A DNA stretch of 64,000 nucleotides from the NCBI GenBank assembly GCA_020073485.1, contig JAIQFB010000002.1, positions 1-64,000 on the forward strand, read 5' to 3'. Each line of letters begins with the position of its first letter. The first letter of the stretch is position 1. Below the pieces are notes generated by a model, which saw nothing but the letters and a program-made list of their open reading frames with translations, ran no database searches and was not told the origin of the DNA. The DNA is from Terriglobia bacterium (lineage in GTDB: Bacteria; Acidobacteriota; Terriglobia; Acidiferrales; UBA7541). The position numbers and the translations under genes are program-made. Below, in pieces: positions 43,718 to 53,122 of this stretch.

Positions 43718-44962
43718 TCACTTCTTAACTTCGACGGTTTGGCCGTCGCGCAGATTTTCAGGGACTTTCGCCACGATCGTGTCTCCCTCGGCCACTCCCG
43801 CCAGGACTTCGACGTCATCTCCCCGTTGCGAACCGAGTGTGACGGCGCGGCGCTCTACGACGCCGTCATGAACCAGGAACACTGCGGCTTTGCCGCCCTG
43901 CTGGCGCACCGCGGAGCTTGGGACCAACGCCTTCGGCGCGGCAGCCTCGCTTCCGGCAGCGGCGCGCGCTTGTTCTTCGCCCAGGAACGCCACTTTAACG
44001 CCCATGTCCGGCAGGATTCGTGGGTCCAGTTTGTCGAACGTGATGCGAACTTTCACCGTGGCCTTCTGGCGGTCGGCGGTCGGGATGATGGTTCGCACGT
44101 GCGATGGAATCTGCCAGTTCGGATACGCATCCAAGGTGGCGTTCACGCGCTGCTGCGGTTTGACGCGAGCAATATATGATTCGTTCACGTCCACTTCGAT
44201 TTCCAGCGACTGCATATCGACAATGGTGGCGATCCCGGTGCGCGTAAATCCTCCGCCCGCCGAAATCGGCGACACCATTTCGCCAACCTGCGCATCCTTG
44301 GAAACCACTTGCCCGGAGAACGGAGCGCGAATCGTGCAGTTGTTTACATTTTCCTGCGCCACGTCGATTTTGCGATCCGCGGCCGAGACCTGGTCCTTGG
44401 TCAGCGCGATGCGCGCGCGGTAGCTTTCAGTGAGCGTGCGTGCGGCGTCCAGGGCCTGATCGGTTGAAATGCCCGCGGCCGTGAGTTTCTCCGTTCGCTG
44501 CAGTTCGCGTTCCGCATTCGCGAGATTGACTTGCAAGTCATTCACGGACGACTGCGTCGCAGTGCGGTCCGCCTTGGACGAAGCCAGCGCGGCATCGAAT
44601 TCCGAGCAATCCAGGCGCGCGATGATCTGGCCCTCCTTGATGTGCATGCCCTCGTCGGTATCCACCTCGATCACGCGGCCCGTGATTTTCGCCGCCACGC
44701 TGGACCTCCGCCGTGGCGTGACATAGCCACTGGCATTGAGCAAGGCCGCTTCGGGAGCATTGGCCGCGCTTCGCGCCGTGGTCACTTCCACGACCACCTT
44801 TGGGTCCTTGAAGCGATAAACGACGGCCCCCCCGGCAAGAAGCATTAATAAAATGGCCGCAAGCCATCTCAGCCGCTTGCCCCAATTGCCGGTCTTGCGG
44901 ACGCTGTCGTCGATCTTTAGGGACGACAAATCTGCCATGGGTTTGCGAGGGGTTGTGTTCAT
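43718..44962 (-). CDS. periplasmic adaptor (membrane fusion protein) of efflux system
   Basis: 414 residues. An N-terminal membrane anchor (LRWLAAILLMLLAGGAVVY), a biotinyl-lipoyl half-motif (GRVIEVDTDEGMHIKEGQIIARLD), a coiled-coil hairpin (about 125-200), the second half-motif (CTIRAPFSGQVVSKDAQVGE), a beta-barrel and a C-terminal membrane-proximal domain. It is the MacA/HlyD-like adaptor that links the inner-membrane ABC exporter to an outer-membrane channel. First gene of the operon (adaptor, ATPase, two permeases). No TolC homologue lies in the window. Confidence 0.91.
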   Translation of the reverse strand: MNTTPRKPMADLSSLKIDDSVRKTGNWGKRLRWLAAILLMLLAGGAVVYRFKDPKVVVEVTTARSAANAPEAALLNASGYVTPRRRSSVAAKITGRVIEVDTDEGMHIKEGQIIARLDCSEFDAALASSKADRTATQSSVNDLQVNLANAERELQRTEKLTAAGISTDQALDAARTLTESYRARIALTKDQVSAADRKIDVAQENVNNCTIRAPFSGQVVSKDAQVGEMVSPISAGGGFTRTGIATIVDMQSLEIEVDVNESYIARVKPQQRVNATLDAYPNWQIPSHVRTIIPTADRQKATVKVRITFDKLDPRILPDMGVKVAFLGEEQARAAAGSEAAAPKALVPSSAVRQQGGKAAVFLVHDGVVERRAVTLGSQRGDDVEVLAGVAEGDTIVAKVPENLRDGQTVEVKK

Positions 44963-45055
44963 CGAAGCCTCATTATACAGGCGGACGCCTCGGAGTTGAT
45001 GAATGTCATCGGTATGACCGCCGGGACCCGTGGCGGAGCTTTAAGGGAATTACTT

Positions 45056-45421
45056 TCAAGCTGATGGGCCCGCGCGCCGGGACCCGATCAACCGCGCGGT
45101 TACCGCATGCCGGTGCTCGAACATTTGTTCGAGTTTACGGCGAACAAATCTCCCGGCAAGCAATCGTCCCAGAACACCAAACGGAAGGGCATACTCCACT
45201 TTGTCTTCGAGAATGCACGCGGCGGCACCCACCGGCTCAAACGTGTGCGTATGCTTCCAGTACGCGAACGGGCCAGAAACCTGAACGTCGCTGAAATAGT
45301 GGCCGGTTTCGAAGTCCTGATGCTCGGCAACCCAGCGCCGGCGAAAAGGCCATCGACCAAACCGCAGCACGGCGCGCAAAAGTCGAGCGCGGTTCGCGCG
45401 CAACTTGTAGAATGCCTGCAT
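45056..45421 (-). pseudogene. SRPBCC family protein, probably N-terminally truncated remnant
   Basis: 121 codons. The part from about residue 28 (RRRWVAEHQDF, YFSDVQVSGPFAYWKHTHTFEPVG, VEYALPFGVLGRLLAG, FVRRKLEQMFEHR) closely follows the C-terminal two thirds of SRPBCC/cell-division-inhibitor-like proteins, which bind small hydrophobic ligands. The usual N-terminal beta strand and helix are missing. The frame remains open for 20 codons upstream of the ATG with no start codon before a TAA, and there is no ribosome site. I infer a decaying gene; a functional short protein cannot be excluded. The convergent strand shows no better frame. Confidence 0.5.
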
Positions 45422-45593
45422 GAGTCGGGCCGGGTCCTGACTACATCCAATTTCGACAGTTCCCGGGTCGATCGGAGATTAGCAGAGTCTACGGCAAATT
45501 GAACCTTGCCGGAAAATTAGAAAGTGGCGCGGGTTATGCTTGTGCGCTGAACGCTCCCAGTGAAGCGAGTAGCCCGCTTACAAAAGGAAAAAC

Positions 45594-46718
45594 ATGGCGC
45601 AATTATTCGATCCACTTCCGATCCGCGGCATCACGCTCGCCAACCGCATTGTCGTCTCGCCGATGTGCCAATATTCCAGTGACGACGGATTTGCCAACGA
45701 CTGGCACCTGGTGCACCTGGGCGGACGCGCCGTGGGCGGCGCTTCGCTGGTGTTCACCGAGGCCACCGCAGTGACGCCGGAAGGGCGCATCACCCCCGAG
45801 GATCTGGGAATCTGGAAGGACGCGCACATCGAATTCTTGTCGCGCATCGCACGGTTCGTGGCCGGTCAGGGCGTGGTCCCCGGCATGCAGCTCGCTCACG
45901 CGGGCCGCAAGGCCAGCACGCAGCGGCCTTGGGAGGGCACAAGCAAAGTTCCCGTCGAAAAAGGCGGATGGGTGCCATTGGCCCCGAGCGCCGTCGCCTA
46001 TTCGGATCACTACGCCATGCCCCGCGCCATGTCGAAGGAAGAAATTCGCGGCATCGTGGACGCCTTCGCGCAGGCCGCGCGCCGCGCGCTGGAGGCGGGC
46101 TTCCGCATCCTCGAAATTCATGGCGCCCACGGCTACCTGATGCATGAATTCTTTTCCCCGCTCAGCAATTTCCGCGCGGACGAATACGGCGGCTCGTTTG
46201 AAAACCGCACGCGCATCGCGCGCGAGGTCGTCACCGCGGTCCGCAAACAAATGCCGGACAATCTCCCGCTGTTCATTCGCATTTCGGCGACCGACTGGAA
46301 AGAGGGCGGCTGGGACCTGGATCAGTCCGTGGAATTGGCCAAGCAATTAAAGCCTTTGGGCGTGGATCTGGTGGATTGCTCCTCCGCGGCCCTGGTCCCG
46401 GACCAAAAAATCGTCGCAGGCCCCGGCTTCCAGGTGCCCTTCGCCGAACGCATCCGCCGCGAAGCAAAGGTGATGACCGGCGCGGTCGGATTGATCGAAA
46501 CGAAAGAGCAAGTGTCGGAGATTCTAGCGAACGAAAAAGCCGACCTGGTTTTCATGGCCCGCGAATTCCTGCGCGATCCGTACTGGCCGCTGCGCTCCGC
46601 CCGAGAACTGAAACAGCCGGTCAGCTGGCCCGCGCAATACCTGCGCGCCGCTCCGCCGGATACCACCGCGCGGAAACCGCTGGATATCGATGCTAGCAAG
46701 GCCAAAGCGGGCAATTAA
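45594..46718 (+). CDS. NADPH-dependent ene-reductase (YqjM-type old yellow enzyme)
   Basis: 374 residues. An FMN-dependent TIM barrel of the OYE family reducing activated C=C bonds. Motifs: SPMCQYSS with Cys25, the class-defining cysteine of YqjM-like enzymes; LAHAGRKAS; GFRILEIHGAHGYLMHEFFSPLSN, in consecutive blocks, with the substrate-binding His pair; and a GAVGLIETKEQ phosphate-binding region for FMN. The ATG follows AAGGA. It converges with murJ downstream. Roles include detoxification of electrophiles; physiological substrate unknown. Confidence 0.92.
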   Translation: MAQLFDPLPIRGITLANRIVVSPMCQYSSDDGFANDWHLVHLGGRAVGGASLVFTEATAVTPEGRITPEDLGIWKDAHIEFLSRIARFVAGQGVVPGMQLAHAGRKASTQRPWEGTSKVPVEKGGWVPLAPSAVAYSDHYAMPRAMSKEEIRGIVDAFAQAARRALEAGFRILEIHGAHGYLMHEFFSPLSNFRADEYGGSFENRTRIAREVVTAVRKQMPDNLPLFIRISATDWKEGGWDLDQSVELAKQLKPLGVDLVDCSSAALVPDQKIVAGPGFQVPFAERIRREAKVMTGAVGLIETKEQVSEILANEKADLVFMAREFLRDPYWPLRSARELKQPVSWPAQYLRAAPPDTTARKPLDIDASKAKAGN

Positions 46719-46730
46719 TACCAGGTTGAC

Positions 46731-48371
46731 TTACAAAGCGCGCCCGCGCATCCGGGAAAACATCTGAATCATGCCGCGCACTTCCGGCATCCCAAGGACG
46801 GCGGCTCCCGCAAAATACGCGATTCCGTACGGGCCAAGGACAACGATCGCCACAATGATCGGATTATGATGTCCAACGGCGACCAGCAATGCCCTGCCGA
46901 TTCCCGCGGCGATCAAGGCTGCGCCCCAACCTTTGGCAAGATAGGCGGGAGCGAGGCCGGTCGCGCCAATGCGGCGGTTCAGCGTGCGGCGCAGCAGCGT
47001 GAACTCTACCCAGGAAGAAACGCCCGCCGAAATCGTAAGCCCCGCGACTCCCCAGCGCGCCTCAATCCCCAGCAGATGCGGCAGCGGAATCGCCGAGAGG
47101 TAACCGAGTACGGTGGTCAAGACCACTCGTATGATGGCGAAATTCAGCGGCGTGCGCGTGTCCTTCAGCGCATAGTAAGTGGACGAATAGAGCCGCCCCA
47201 GCGTCGAGGCCAGCAATCCCACGGTCGATCCGGCAAGGATTCCCCAGACATAGGTCGCATCGGCATGTGTGAACCGCCCCGATTGATAAATCGCGGAGAC
47301 AATGACGTCGCCTAAAACAAGAAACGCGGCCACCGAAGGGATCACCAGAAATGCGATCTGCCGCAACCCAGCGTTTAGCCGCGCGCGCAACACCTCGGCA
47401 ACTTCGGATTCCGCGCCCACCGCGCCAGACATCGCCGGAAGCTCCGCGGCCGATACGGACATGCCGAACAGGCTGACGGGCAGCGTGTAGAGCGTCTGCG
47501 CGTAGGCCAGCGCCGCGACGGCGCCGGTCGGCAGCAGGCTCGCCAGCAGCGCGTCCACGTAGGCGCTGATCTGCACCACTCCCCGGCTGATGAACACGGG
47601 AAAGAAATTGCGCACCACCATGCGTACGTTTTCCAGATGAAACGCGAAAGACAAATGCAACCCGCGCAACAATCCCAGCACCATCGGCAACTGGATCGCC
47701 ACCATCAGCGCCGAGCCCAGCACCGATCCCCAGGACAACACGATGGCCAGACGGAACTGCGCGTACCGCGCGCCAAATCCCCAAAGCGTGCCGATCATTG
47801 CGACATTCCAGATAACGGGCGCGGTGTAGGAAAGAAAAAATTTGCGGTGGCTGTTCAGGATTCCCAGGCACCACGCGGACAAAACAAACAATCCCGCGCC
47901 GGGAAACAGGATGCGCACGATGCGAATGGTCAGCTCGCGCTTCTCCCCGGAAAATCCGGGAGCGATCGCGTCAATCAGGTACGGGGTTGCCAAAACGCCG
48001 ACCAGGACAAGAACGGAGGTGCTGAGGGCCAGCAGCGCCGCCACGGCTCCGGCGGTACGCCGGGCTTCCTTCTCCTCTCCGCGCGCCAGCAGTGACGCAT
48101 ACACGGGAATGAAGGACGCGGAGAGGACTCCCTCGCCGAATAGGTTTTGTAACGCATTGGGAATGCGGAAGGCCGCCTTGAACGCGTCCGCCGCGTCGGA
48201 ATTTCCGAAGTAGTGGGCAAACACGCGGTCGCGGATCAGCCCCGCAACGCGGCTGAGGAAAATTCCGGCGGCGACCAGAAACGACGAGCGCTTCGAGGCG
48301 AACCGGCTGGCAACGGCTGAACCGGGATCGCTCACACGCGGGTTCGATCGGGGAAATTCATATGCACTCAA
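46731..48371 (-). CDS. murJ: lipid II flippase MurJ
   Basis: 546 residues with about 14 hydrophobic segments (MviN/MurJ of the MOP superfamily). The conserved start region SRVAGLIRDRVFAHYFG, FAHYFGNSDAADAFKAAFRIPN and GEGVLSASFIPVYASLL are present. MurJ moves the peptidoglycan precursor lipid II across the inner membrane. The apparent start is TTG, with a short GGA nearby; a GTG at residue 12 is an alternative. It lies between the ene-reductase (convergent) and the motility genes. Confidence 0.93.
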   Translation of the reverse strand: MSAYEFPRSNPRVSDPGSAVASRFASKRSSFLVAAGIFLSRVAGLIRDRVFAHYFGNSDAADAFKAAFRIPNALQNLFGEGVLSASFIPVYASLLARGEEKEARRTAGAVAALLALSTSVLVLVGVLATPYLIDAIAPGFSGEKRELTIRIVRILFPGAGLFVLSAWCLGILNSHRKFFLSYTAPVIWNVAMIGTLWGFGARYAQFRLAIVLSWGSVLGSALMVAIQLPMVLGLLRGLHLSFAFHLENVRMVVRNFFPVFISRGVVQISAYVDALLASLLPTGAVAALAYAQTLYTLPVSLFGMSVSAAELPAMSGAVGAESEVAEVLRARLNAGLRQIAFLVIPSVAAFLVLGDVIVSAIYQSGRFTHADATYVWGILAGSTVGLLASTLGRLYSSTYYALKDTRTPLNFAIIRVVLTTVLGYLSAIPLPHLLGIEARWGVAGLTISAGVSSWVEFTLLRRTLNRRIGATGLAPAYLAKGWGAALIAAGIGRALLVAVGHHNPIIVAIVVLGPYGIAYFAGAAVLGMPEVRGMIQMFSRMRGRAL

Positions 48372-48573
48372 CTTCCATTACAAGAGTTGCCCGGCTGGAA
48401 GTCAACCTCGAGTGTGAAGGGATGTGCGGTTCCCGTGCAACAAACCGCGGAGACTTTGAAATCAGCGGCGAGGGTGGGCGTTAAAGCGTTCCCGAATTCC
48501 GCGGAGTGCGGGCTTTATTTGAAGCCTGCCGAAATCAGGGAGCAGCCATGCGCGCCGGCCCCTCGGCGCGGCG

Positions 48574-48945
48574 TCACCGCGCCGGCGGCTGCAAGCCCGT
48601 CGAGTGAAGGAGTTGGTTGGTCAACCGTATGCCGCTCTCGGCGGCTCTGCGGATTTCCTCGACGCGGAGACGCGAGACCTCCGGCGATTCCTTGCGCTTC
48701 AACAGAAACTCGGTGTGCCCCAAAATGACGGTAAGCAGATTGTTCAATTGGTGAGCGAATTCTCCGGGAAGCCGCTTGACGGATTTGCCCGGGGCCGCCA
48801 GATGGGCCGGGCGAACCGGTTCCGGGAATGGAATCGTCGAGTGCAATTCACACCTTGCCTCGCGACGAATTTCCGGCGACTTCGCTGCTGCCTTCGCATG
48901 GGCCAAGTCACGCGGCTTTTCATCCAGAAAAAGATTTGTGGACAC
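48574..48945 (-). CDS. H-box-only histidine kinase fragment
   Basis: 123 residues from GTG (GAGGA 5 bp upstream). The first 70 residues are unremarkable. Residues about 70-115 form a HisKA-type dimerisation domain of the HDFNNLL class: EFAHQLNNLLTVILGHTEFLL followed by RVEEIRRAAESGIRLTNQLL, written here as separate blocks. A stop codon follows at once and no ATPase domain is encoded here or in the next 200 bp. It may serve as a phosphotransfer or dimerisation partner, or be what is left of a kinase. It lies downstream of cheR and the HDOD gene on the same strand. Confidence 0.6.
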   Translation of the reverse strand: MSTNLFLDEKPRDLAHAKAAAKSPEIRREARCELHSTIPFPEPVRPAHLAAPGKSVKRLPGEFAHQLNNLLTVILGHTEFLLKRKESPEVSRLRVEEIRRAAESGIRLTNQLLHSTGLQPPAR

Positions 48946-49092
48946 GGATATCCTCGTCAAAAAAAGTGAAAACGGACCGAACGGCGGGAAGGGGGATCCA
49001 GCTATGCCGGCACATAAACTGCAAATGCCGACCCAAGGAAACTATTCCGTGGTGGCGGGAGTGTCAACGAAAAACAAGTTGTGTTGTGACCC

Positions 49093-49998
49093 TCACGAGG
49101 CGCCGCGTCCAGCAAACACCGTGGCCACTAGTTCCCCCACTTCCCGGGCGTAATCATCCAGGCTGAAGGTGAAGCGGGCCATGTCCAAGTCGGCCAACCC
49201 AGGGAATTGCATGGCCAAGTACAGCCAGCCGGGCTCATTCGCGAAATCGACCTGCCTCGGCTCATAGTAGCCGTAACCCAGATCGCGCAGCCGGCAAAGC
49301 AAATCGCTCAAGTGAACCATGGCAACCAGCGGGCCGCCCCGGTTGGGGTCTCCAATGTCATGGTGAAGTTCGATGGCGTCGATCAAGTCGGGGGGAATTT
49401 TCCAGGCCTCGCCAAGGATGCGGCCGGAATCGCAGTGCGTGAATCCCAGCGTTGCCTGTTCAGCTTCATTTAATGGAATCTGCTCGATCGTCGCCTTCTG
49501 AATTGTGGCCTTGAATTCCTCGGGCGCCACCATGCAATTCACAAGCACTCCGATGTCATGCAGCAAACCCGCCAGATAGGCCTTCTCGGGATCCGGGTAC
49601 CCGATAATCTCCGCAAATCTGCGGCTGACCAGCGCGCACCCCAGCGAATGCCGCCAGAAGACGGAGGGATCCACCACCCAGCGATTGTTGGGGATGACCT
49701 GCGAAAGCGAATTGGAAAACAACAGGTCGCGCACCCGCCACATTCCCAGGCTGAGGACGGCCGTGCGCACGGTCTCGGCGGGCGTATTGCGGCTGAAAAG
49801 CGCGGAATTCGCCATGCGAATGCACTGCGCCGCGATGGACTTGTCGTAGGAAACGAGTTCCACGATGCGGTTCATGTCCACCTGTTCGGCCGGCTGGTCC
49901 AGGCAGCGCAGCAGCGGACGCAGGATCACGGGAATGGCAGGCATTGCGTCAATTTTGACGATTCGCGAACGGAGACGGTCGAGACTTTCAGTTTTCAT
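49093..49998 (-). CDS. HDOD domain signalling protein
   Basis: 301 residues, nearly all an HDOD domain: IDAMPAIPVILRPLL at the N-terminus, then SYDKSIAAQCIRMANSALF and GLLHDIGVLVN, with partial HD-type metal ligands (HD in GLLHDIG, later ELHHDIGDP). HDOD proteins act in signalling, often in chemotaxis or cyclic-di-GMP circuits; biochemical activity is usually unknown. The ATG overlaps the cheR stop (ATGA), so it is translationally coupled to cheR. Confidence 0.9.
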   Translation of the reverse strand: MKTESLDRLRSRIVKIDAMPAIPVILRPLLRCLDQPAEQVDMNRIVELVSYDKSIAAQCIRMANSALFSRNTPAETVRTAVLSLGMWRVRDLLFSNSLSQVIPNNRWVVDPSVFWRHSLGCALVSRRFAEIIGYPDPEKAYLAGLLHDIGVLVNCMVAPEEFKATIQKATIEQIPLNEAEQATLGFTHCDSGRILGEAWKIPPDLIDAIELHHDIGDPNRGGPLVAMVHLSDLLCRLRDLGYGYYEPRQVDFANEPGWLYLAMQFPGLADLDMARFTFSLDDYAREVGELVATVFAGRGAS

Positions 49999-50903
49999 GG
50001 GGTACCTGCCTTCACGGATGTTTCCACGGCCTTCCAGTACGCAGTAGCTCCGGGAAAATGGACCAGTCGAAACTTGTCGTTGATCCCGAATAGCGATTCC
50101 GAATGCCCCAGAAAGAAATAGCCGTTGGGCAACAGGCCGTTATAGAAATGCTGGATGGTTCGGGTCTTGGACTTGCCGTCAAAATAGATCAGGACGTTGC
50201 AGCAAAAAATTACGTCGATCCCCCGCATGAACAGCATCTTGCTGTCGTCCAGCATATTCAGCCGCGAAAACGAAACATGCGGCCTGACGCTGTCGGCCAC
50301 GCGGTAATCCGCCCCCGACTTGGTGAAATATTTTTTCATGAATTCGGGCGGAACGTTTCGCACCGCGTAGTCGTTGTAAACTCCCTCCTGCGCCTTGGCC
50401 ACCGAACGGTCATTCAAGTCCGTGGCCACCACTTCAAAGGTCCAGCCCTTTAATGTACTTTGCGTTTCCTCCAGCAGGATCATGGCCAGCGTGTAGGGTT
50501 CTTCCCCGGTCGAACATCCCGCGCTCCAGAATCGCAACTTGGTATAGGCCAGCTTCTTCTTTGCCTCCGCCAGCGAGGGAATCACCACTTTGCGGAGAGC
50601 GTCGATCTGCGGGAGGCTTCGGAACAGGCAGGTCTCGCCGATGGTAATTTCGTTGAGCAGGTTCCTCATCTCGGATTCGCGGTTCGGCCGCGCCGTCAGG
50701 AATTCCAGGTATTCGCGCGGCGAACGCGCGCCCACCACTTTCATTCTTCGCACGGCCCGGCTGACCAGAAGGTAGAATTTGTTTTCCGCCTGGTAAATTC
50801 CGGACACCTGGTAGATCAGGTCGCGGATGCGGATCCATGCAGGATCCGCCAAGTATTCCGGGGCGACCGTTTCATCTTTGAGCAAAGTGGCTTCGTTTGG
50901 CAT
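49995..50903 (-). CDS. cheR: chemotaxis protein methyltransferase CheR
   Basis: 302 residues. The N-terminal helical domain (about 15-85) is followed by the SAM-dependent methyltransferase: NEITIGETCLFRS, FWSAGCSTGEEPYTLAMIL (SAM binding), VVATDLNDRSVAKAQEGVY and DVIFCCNVLIYFD. It methylates glutamates of chemoreceptors. No receptor or other che gene is in the window. A weak sigma-28-type promoter lies 200 bp upstream. Cotranscribed with the HDOD gene. Confidence 0.94.
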   Translation of the reverse strand: MPNEATLLKDETVAPEYLADPAWIRIRDLIYQVSGIYQAENKFYLLVSRAVRRMKVVGARSPREYLEFLTARPNRESEMRNLLNEITIGETCLFRSLPQIDALRKVVIPSLAEAKKKLAYTKLRFWSAGCSTGEEPYTLAMILLEETQSTLKGWTFEVVATDLNDRSVAKAQEGVYNDYAVRNVPPEFMKKYFTKSGADYRVADSVRPHVSFSRLNMLDDSKMLFMRGIDVIFCCNVLIYFDGKSKTRTIQHFYNGLLPNGYFFLGHSESLFGINDKFRLVHFPGATAYWKAVETSVKAGTP

Positions 50904-51102
50904 GTGGGTCGCCTTACTGCATTCAATTTTTCAGGACGAAAACAGCTTTTGCAGGGCGCGCAATTCCCCTCGGGATCCGGATCCAGCGGAACTCCGGAGT
51001 TCCCGGGCGCGGCAACGGAGCCACAAATGAAATGACGGATTCTTTGTGGCCCCGTTGGGACGCACCGCGTTTCAAGGATTCGGCCATGGGCGTTCCCCAG
51101 TC

Positions 51103-51129
51103 CCATCGGCCAAGTTGCGGAAAGCTTGA
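51103..51129 (-). promoter_or_regulatory. candidate sigma-28 promoter for cheR
   Basis: On the minus strand TCAA, 15 bp, GCCGATGG: the same two boxes and spacing as the candidate in front of flbD. It lies in the 249-bp gap between motB and cheR, about 200 bp upstream of the cheR start. Both boxes differ from the consensus (TAAA, GCCGATAA) by one or two bases. Confidence 0.5.
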
Positions 51130-51152
51130 ACGGCCTCCGATCCCGGCAAAGG

Positions 51153-52010
51153 TTATTCGGGAGAAGTCGGTCCGCCGGCGTTTCCGGGCCCCCCCATGGG
51201 GTCCGGGTTGGAAATCGTGGTTGGGAATGGTTGTTGCGGAGCGAGTATGACCACGTCCAGCCGTCGGTTTTGCGCACGGCCCGCCGGAGTGTCATTGCTG
51301 GCGATGGGGTGGAATTCCCCATATCCGGCCGCTGAAAGACGGTTGGGGGGCAATCCATATTTGGTGATCAGCAATTGAATCAGTTCCGTGGCTCGAGACG
51401 TCGAAAGCTCCCAATTCGAGGCGAACCGCGCGGTGTGGATGGGCACATTGTCCGTGTGCCCCTCGATTCGCAGGTTTTCCGGCCGCATTTTCAACACTTC
51501 CGCCAGGCGCGAGATCGCATCCATCGAATCCGGACGAATGACCGCCGATCCGCTGTCGAAGAACCCCATCTCCTTGAGGCTCACCACAAGGCCCTCCCCG
51601 TGCATGGTCATGGTGACTTCATGCCTGTTGATTTCCGGGTTCAGCGCTTTCTGGATTTCACGCTGGGCGTCGCGCAACGACTGCATCGCGGCAGGGGAGC
51701 TTAGCGTGCCATTCATGGGATTGACCAAACGTTTCAAATCGGAATCCTTCTTGACGTTTTCCACGATTTGAACCTTTTCAAACGGAATGGCCTCATCGTC
51801 CTGTATGGGGATCTTCTTGCTCGATGTTTCAAAGACTCCCATTTCCTGGAACGCGACTTGGATGGCCATCGCCAGCCGGCCAGCTTTTCGCTTATCCACC
51901 TGCGAAGAGGCATACAGAACGACGAAGAAGGCAAACAGAAGCGTAATGAAGTCCGCGTACGACACCAGCCAGCGCTCGTGATTCACGTGTTCCTTGGGTT
52001 TTCTTTTCAT
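51153..52010 (-). CDS. motB: flagellar motor stator protein MotB
   Basis: 285 residues. A single membrane helix with the proton-binding aspartate (Asp20 in SYADFITLLFAFFVVLYAS), then a plug region and an OmpA-like peptidoglycan-binding domain (FASNWELSTSRATELIQLL, GYGEFHP and NRRLDVVI). The ATG at 52008-52010 is chosen over one 6 bp upstream because it has AAGGA at the right distance. It starts 11 bp after motA. It anchors the stator to the cell wall. Confidence 0.94.
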   Translation of the reverse strand: MKRKPKEHVNHERWLVSYADFITLLFAFFVVLYASSQVDKRKAGRLAMAIQVAFQEMGVFETSSKKIPIQDDEAIPFEKVQIVENVKKDSDLKRLVNPMNGTLSSPAAMQSLRDAQREIQKALNPEINRHEVTMTMHGEGLVVSLKEMGFFDSGSAVIRPDSMDAISRLAEVLKMRPENLRIEGHTDNVPIHTARFASNWELSTSRATELIQLLITKYGLPPNRLSAAGYGEFHPIASNDTPAGRAQNRRLDVVILAPQQPFPTTISNPDPMGGPGNAGGPTSPE

Positions 52011-52021
52011 GCGCACATTCC

Positions 52022-52786
52022 TTAGCCCTTTTCGTCTTTGGGCGATTCCGCTAGAAAGCTGAGCAGTTTGGTCTCAATCATCCGCGGGTTCATGCCTTCC
52101 ATGATGGAGATGACTCCCTCCAGCATCATTTCGTGAATGATTTGGGCCTCGCGGATGCGAATTTTCAGCTTCCCGGCCGATGGCAGCAGGACCAGATTGG
52201 CCGCACCCACACCATAGACTGTGGCCACGAAGGCGACCGCGATTCCCCGGCCCACTTCATCAATGTTGTCCAGGTGCTGCATCACTTGGATCAAACCGAG
52301 AATGGCACCGATGATTCCAATGGTGGGTGAAAACCCGCCAGCCGATTCAAAAACCTTGGGAATATCATCCTCGTACTCGCCTTGTTTTTCCATTTCCAGT
52401 TCCATGATTTTGCGCAGTTCCGTAGGCTCGGTCCCGTCCACCGCCAGCATCAGCGACCGTTTCAGAAAGGGGTCCTGCATATTTTCCAGATCGGAATCGA
52501 GCGACACGATCCCTTCCTTGCGCGCCTTGTGTGCAATGGTCACAATTTCGTGAATGATTTCACGCGGATCGTTTTTCGATTCAAAAAAGATGGTGATCAG
52601 GCTGCGAAATGCGGTCATCACCACTTTGAATGGAAACTGGACCATGATCGCGCCCAGCGTTCCGCCGAAAACAATCAGCGCGGCGGTGGGCTGTAAAATC
52701 TGCCCAATTTTTCCCCCTTCCAGGAGCAGGCCGAGCAGAATGGCACCCGCGGCGATGATCGTCCCTGCAATCGTGCCTATATCCAT
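52022..52786 (-). CDS. motA: flagellar motor stator protein MotA
   Basis: 254 residues with four membrane helices and a long cytoplasmic loop (about 75-150) carrying charged residues for FliG contact. PTIGIIGAILGLIQVMQHL and VYGVGAANLVLLP are the conserved third and fourth helices. It forms the proton-conducting stator with MotB. It starts 3 bp after the flbD stop codon. Confidence 0.95.
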   Translation of the reverse strand: MDIGTIAGTIIAAGAILLGLLLEGGKIGQILQPTAALIVFGGTLGAIMVQFPFKVVMTAFRSLITIFFESKNDPREIIHEIVTIAHKARKEGIVSLDSDLENMQDPFLKRSLMLAVDGTEPTELRKIMELEMEKQGEYEDDIPKVFESAGGFSPTIGIIGAILGLIQVMQHLDNIDEVGRGIAVAFVATVYGVGAANLVLLPSAGKLKIRIREAQIIHEMMLEGVISIMEGMNPRMIETKLLSFLAESPKDEKG

Positions 52787-52789
52787 TTC

Positions 52790-53059
52790 CTATGCTTCCC
52801 CGGAAGCAGGGTCTTTTCGTCTGGCCGATGGGTCCGGCTCCTGCGGAGATGGCCATCCGGAGAAATTTAGAGGAAGCCCTTCGAGCAGGCGCCGGCGGAA
52901 CGCCACAATCCGGTCGAGGATCATGTCGCTGGTTTCCCGGACAACAATTTTTTCGCTGCTCAACAGCGTTATCACCGTGTCCGGCGCGTTTTCAATCAGC
53001 TTGATCAGGTCCGAATTGACGATCAGCGGCTGGCCGTTGAGCCGTGTGAGTTGAATCAT
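52790..53059 (-). CDS. flbD: flagellar FlbD family protein
   Basis: 89 residues. The small FlbD/SwrD family: MIQLTRLNGQPLIVNSDLIK, then the ETAPDT-like ENAPDTVITL and the KIVVRETSDMILDRI motif. It is longer than usual by a charged C-terminal tail of about 25 residues. Family members raise motor power or stator function in Gram-positives. In-frame codons upstream to 53563 have no family similarity, so the ATG at 53059 is used although its ribosome site is weak. First gene of flbD-motA-motB, preceded by a sigma-28-type promoter. Confidence 0.88.
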   Translation of the reverse strand: MIQLTRLNGQPLIVNSDLIKLIENAPDTVITLLSSEKIVVRETSDMILDRIVAFRRRLLEGLPLNFSGWPSPQEPDPSARRKDPASGEA

Positions 53060-53122
53060 TTTGGTTGGCGACCTTGTTTTCCCTTCCCCCGCTATCCCCG
53101 CAATTGTCGGGCCACGCCTTAC

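Noticed and set aside
52554-53054. Plus-strand frame opposite flbD and motA
   Set aside because: Overlaps two well-identified flagellar genes in antisense and has no ribosome site.
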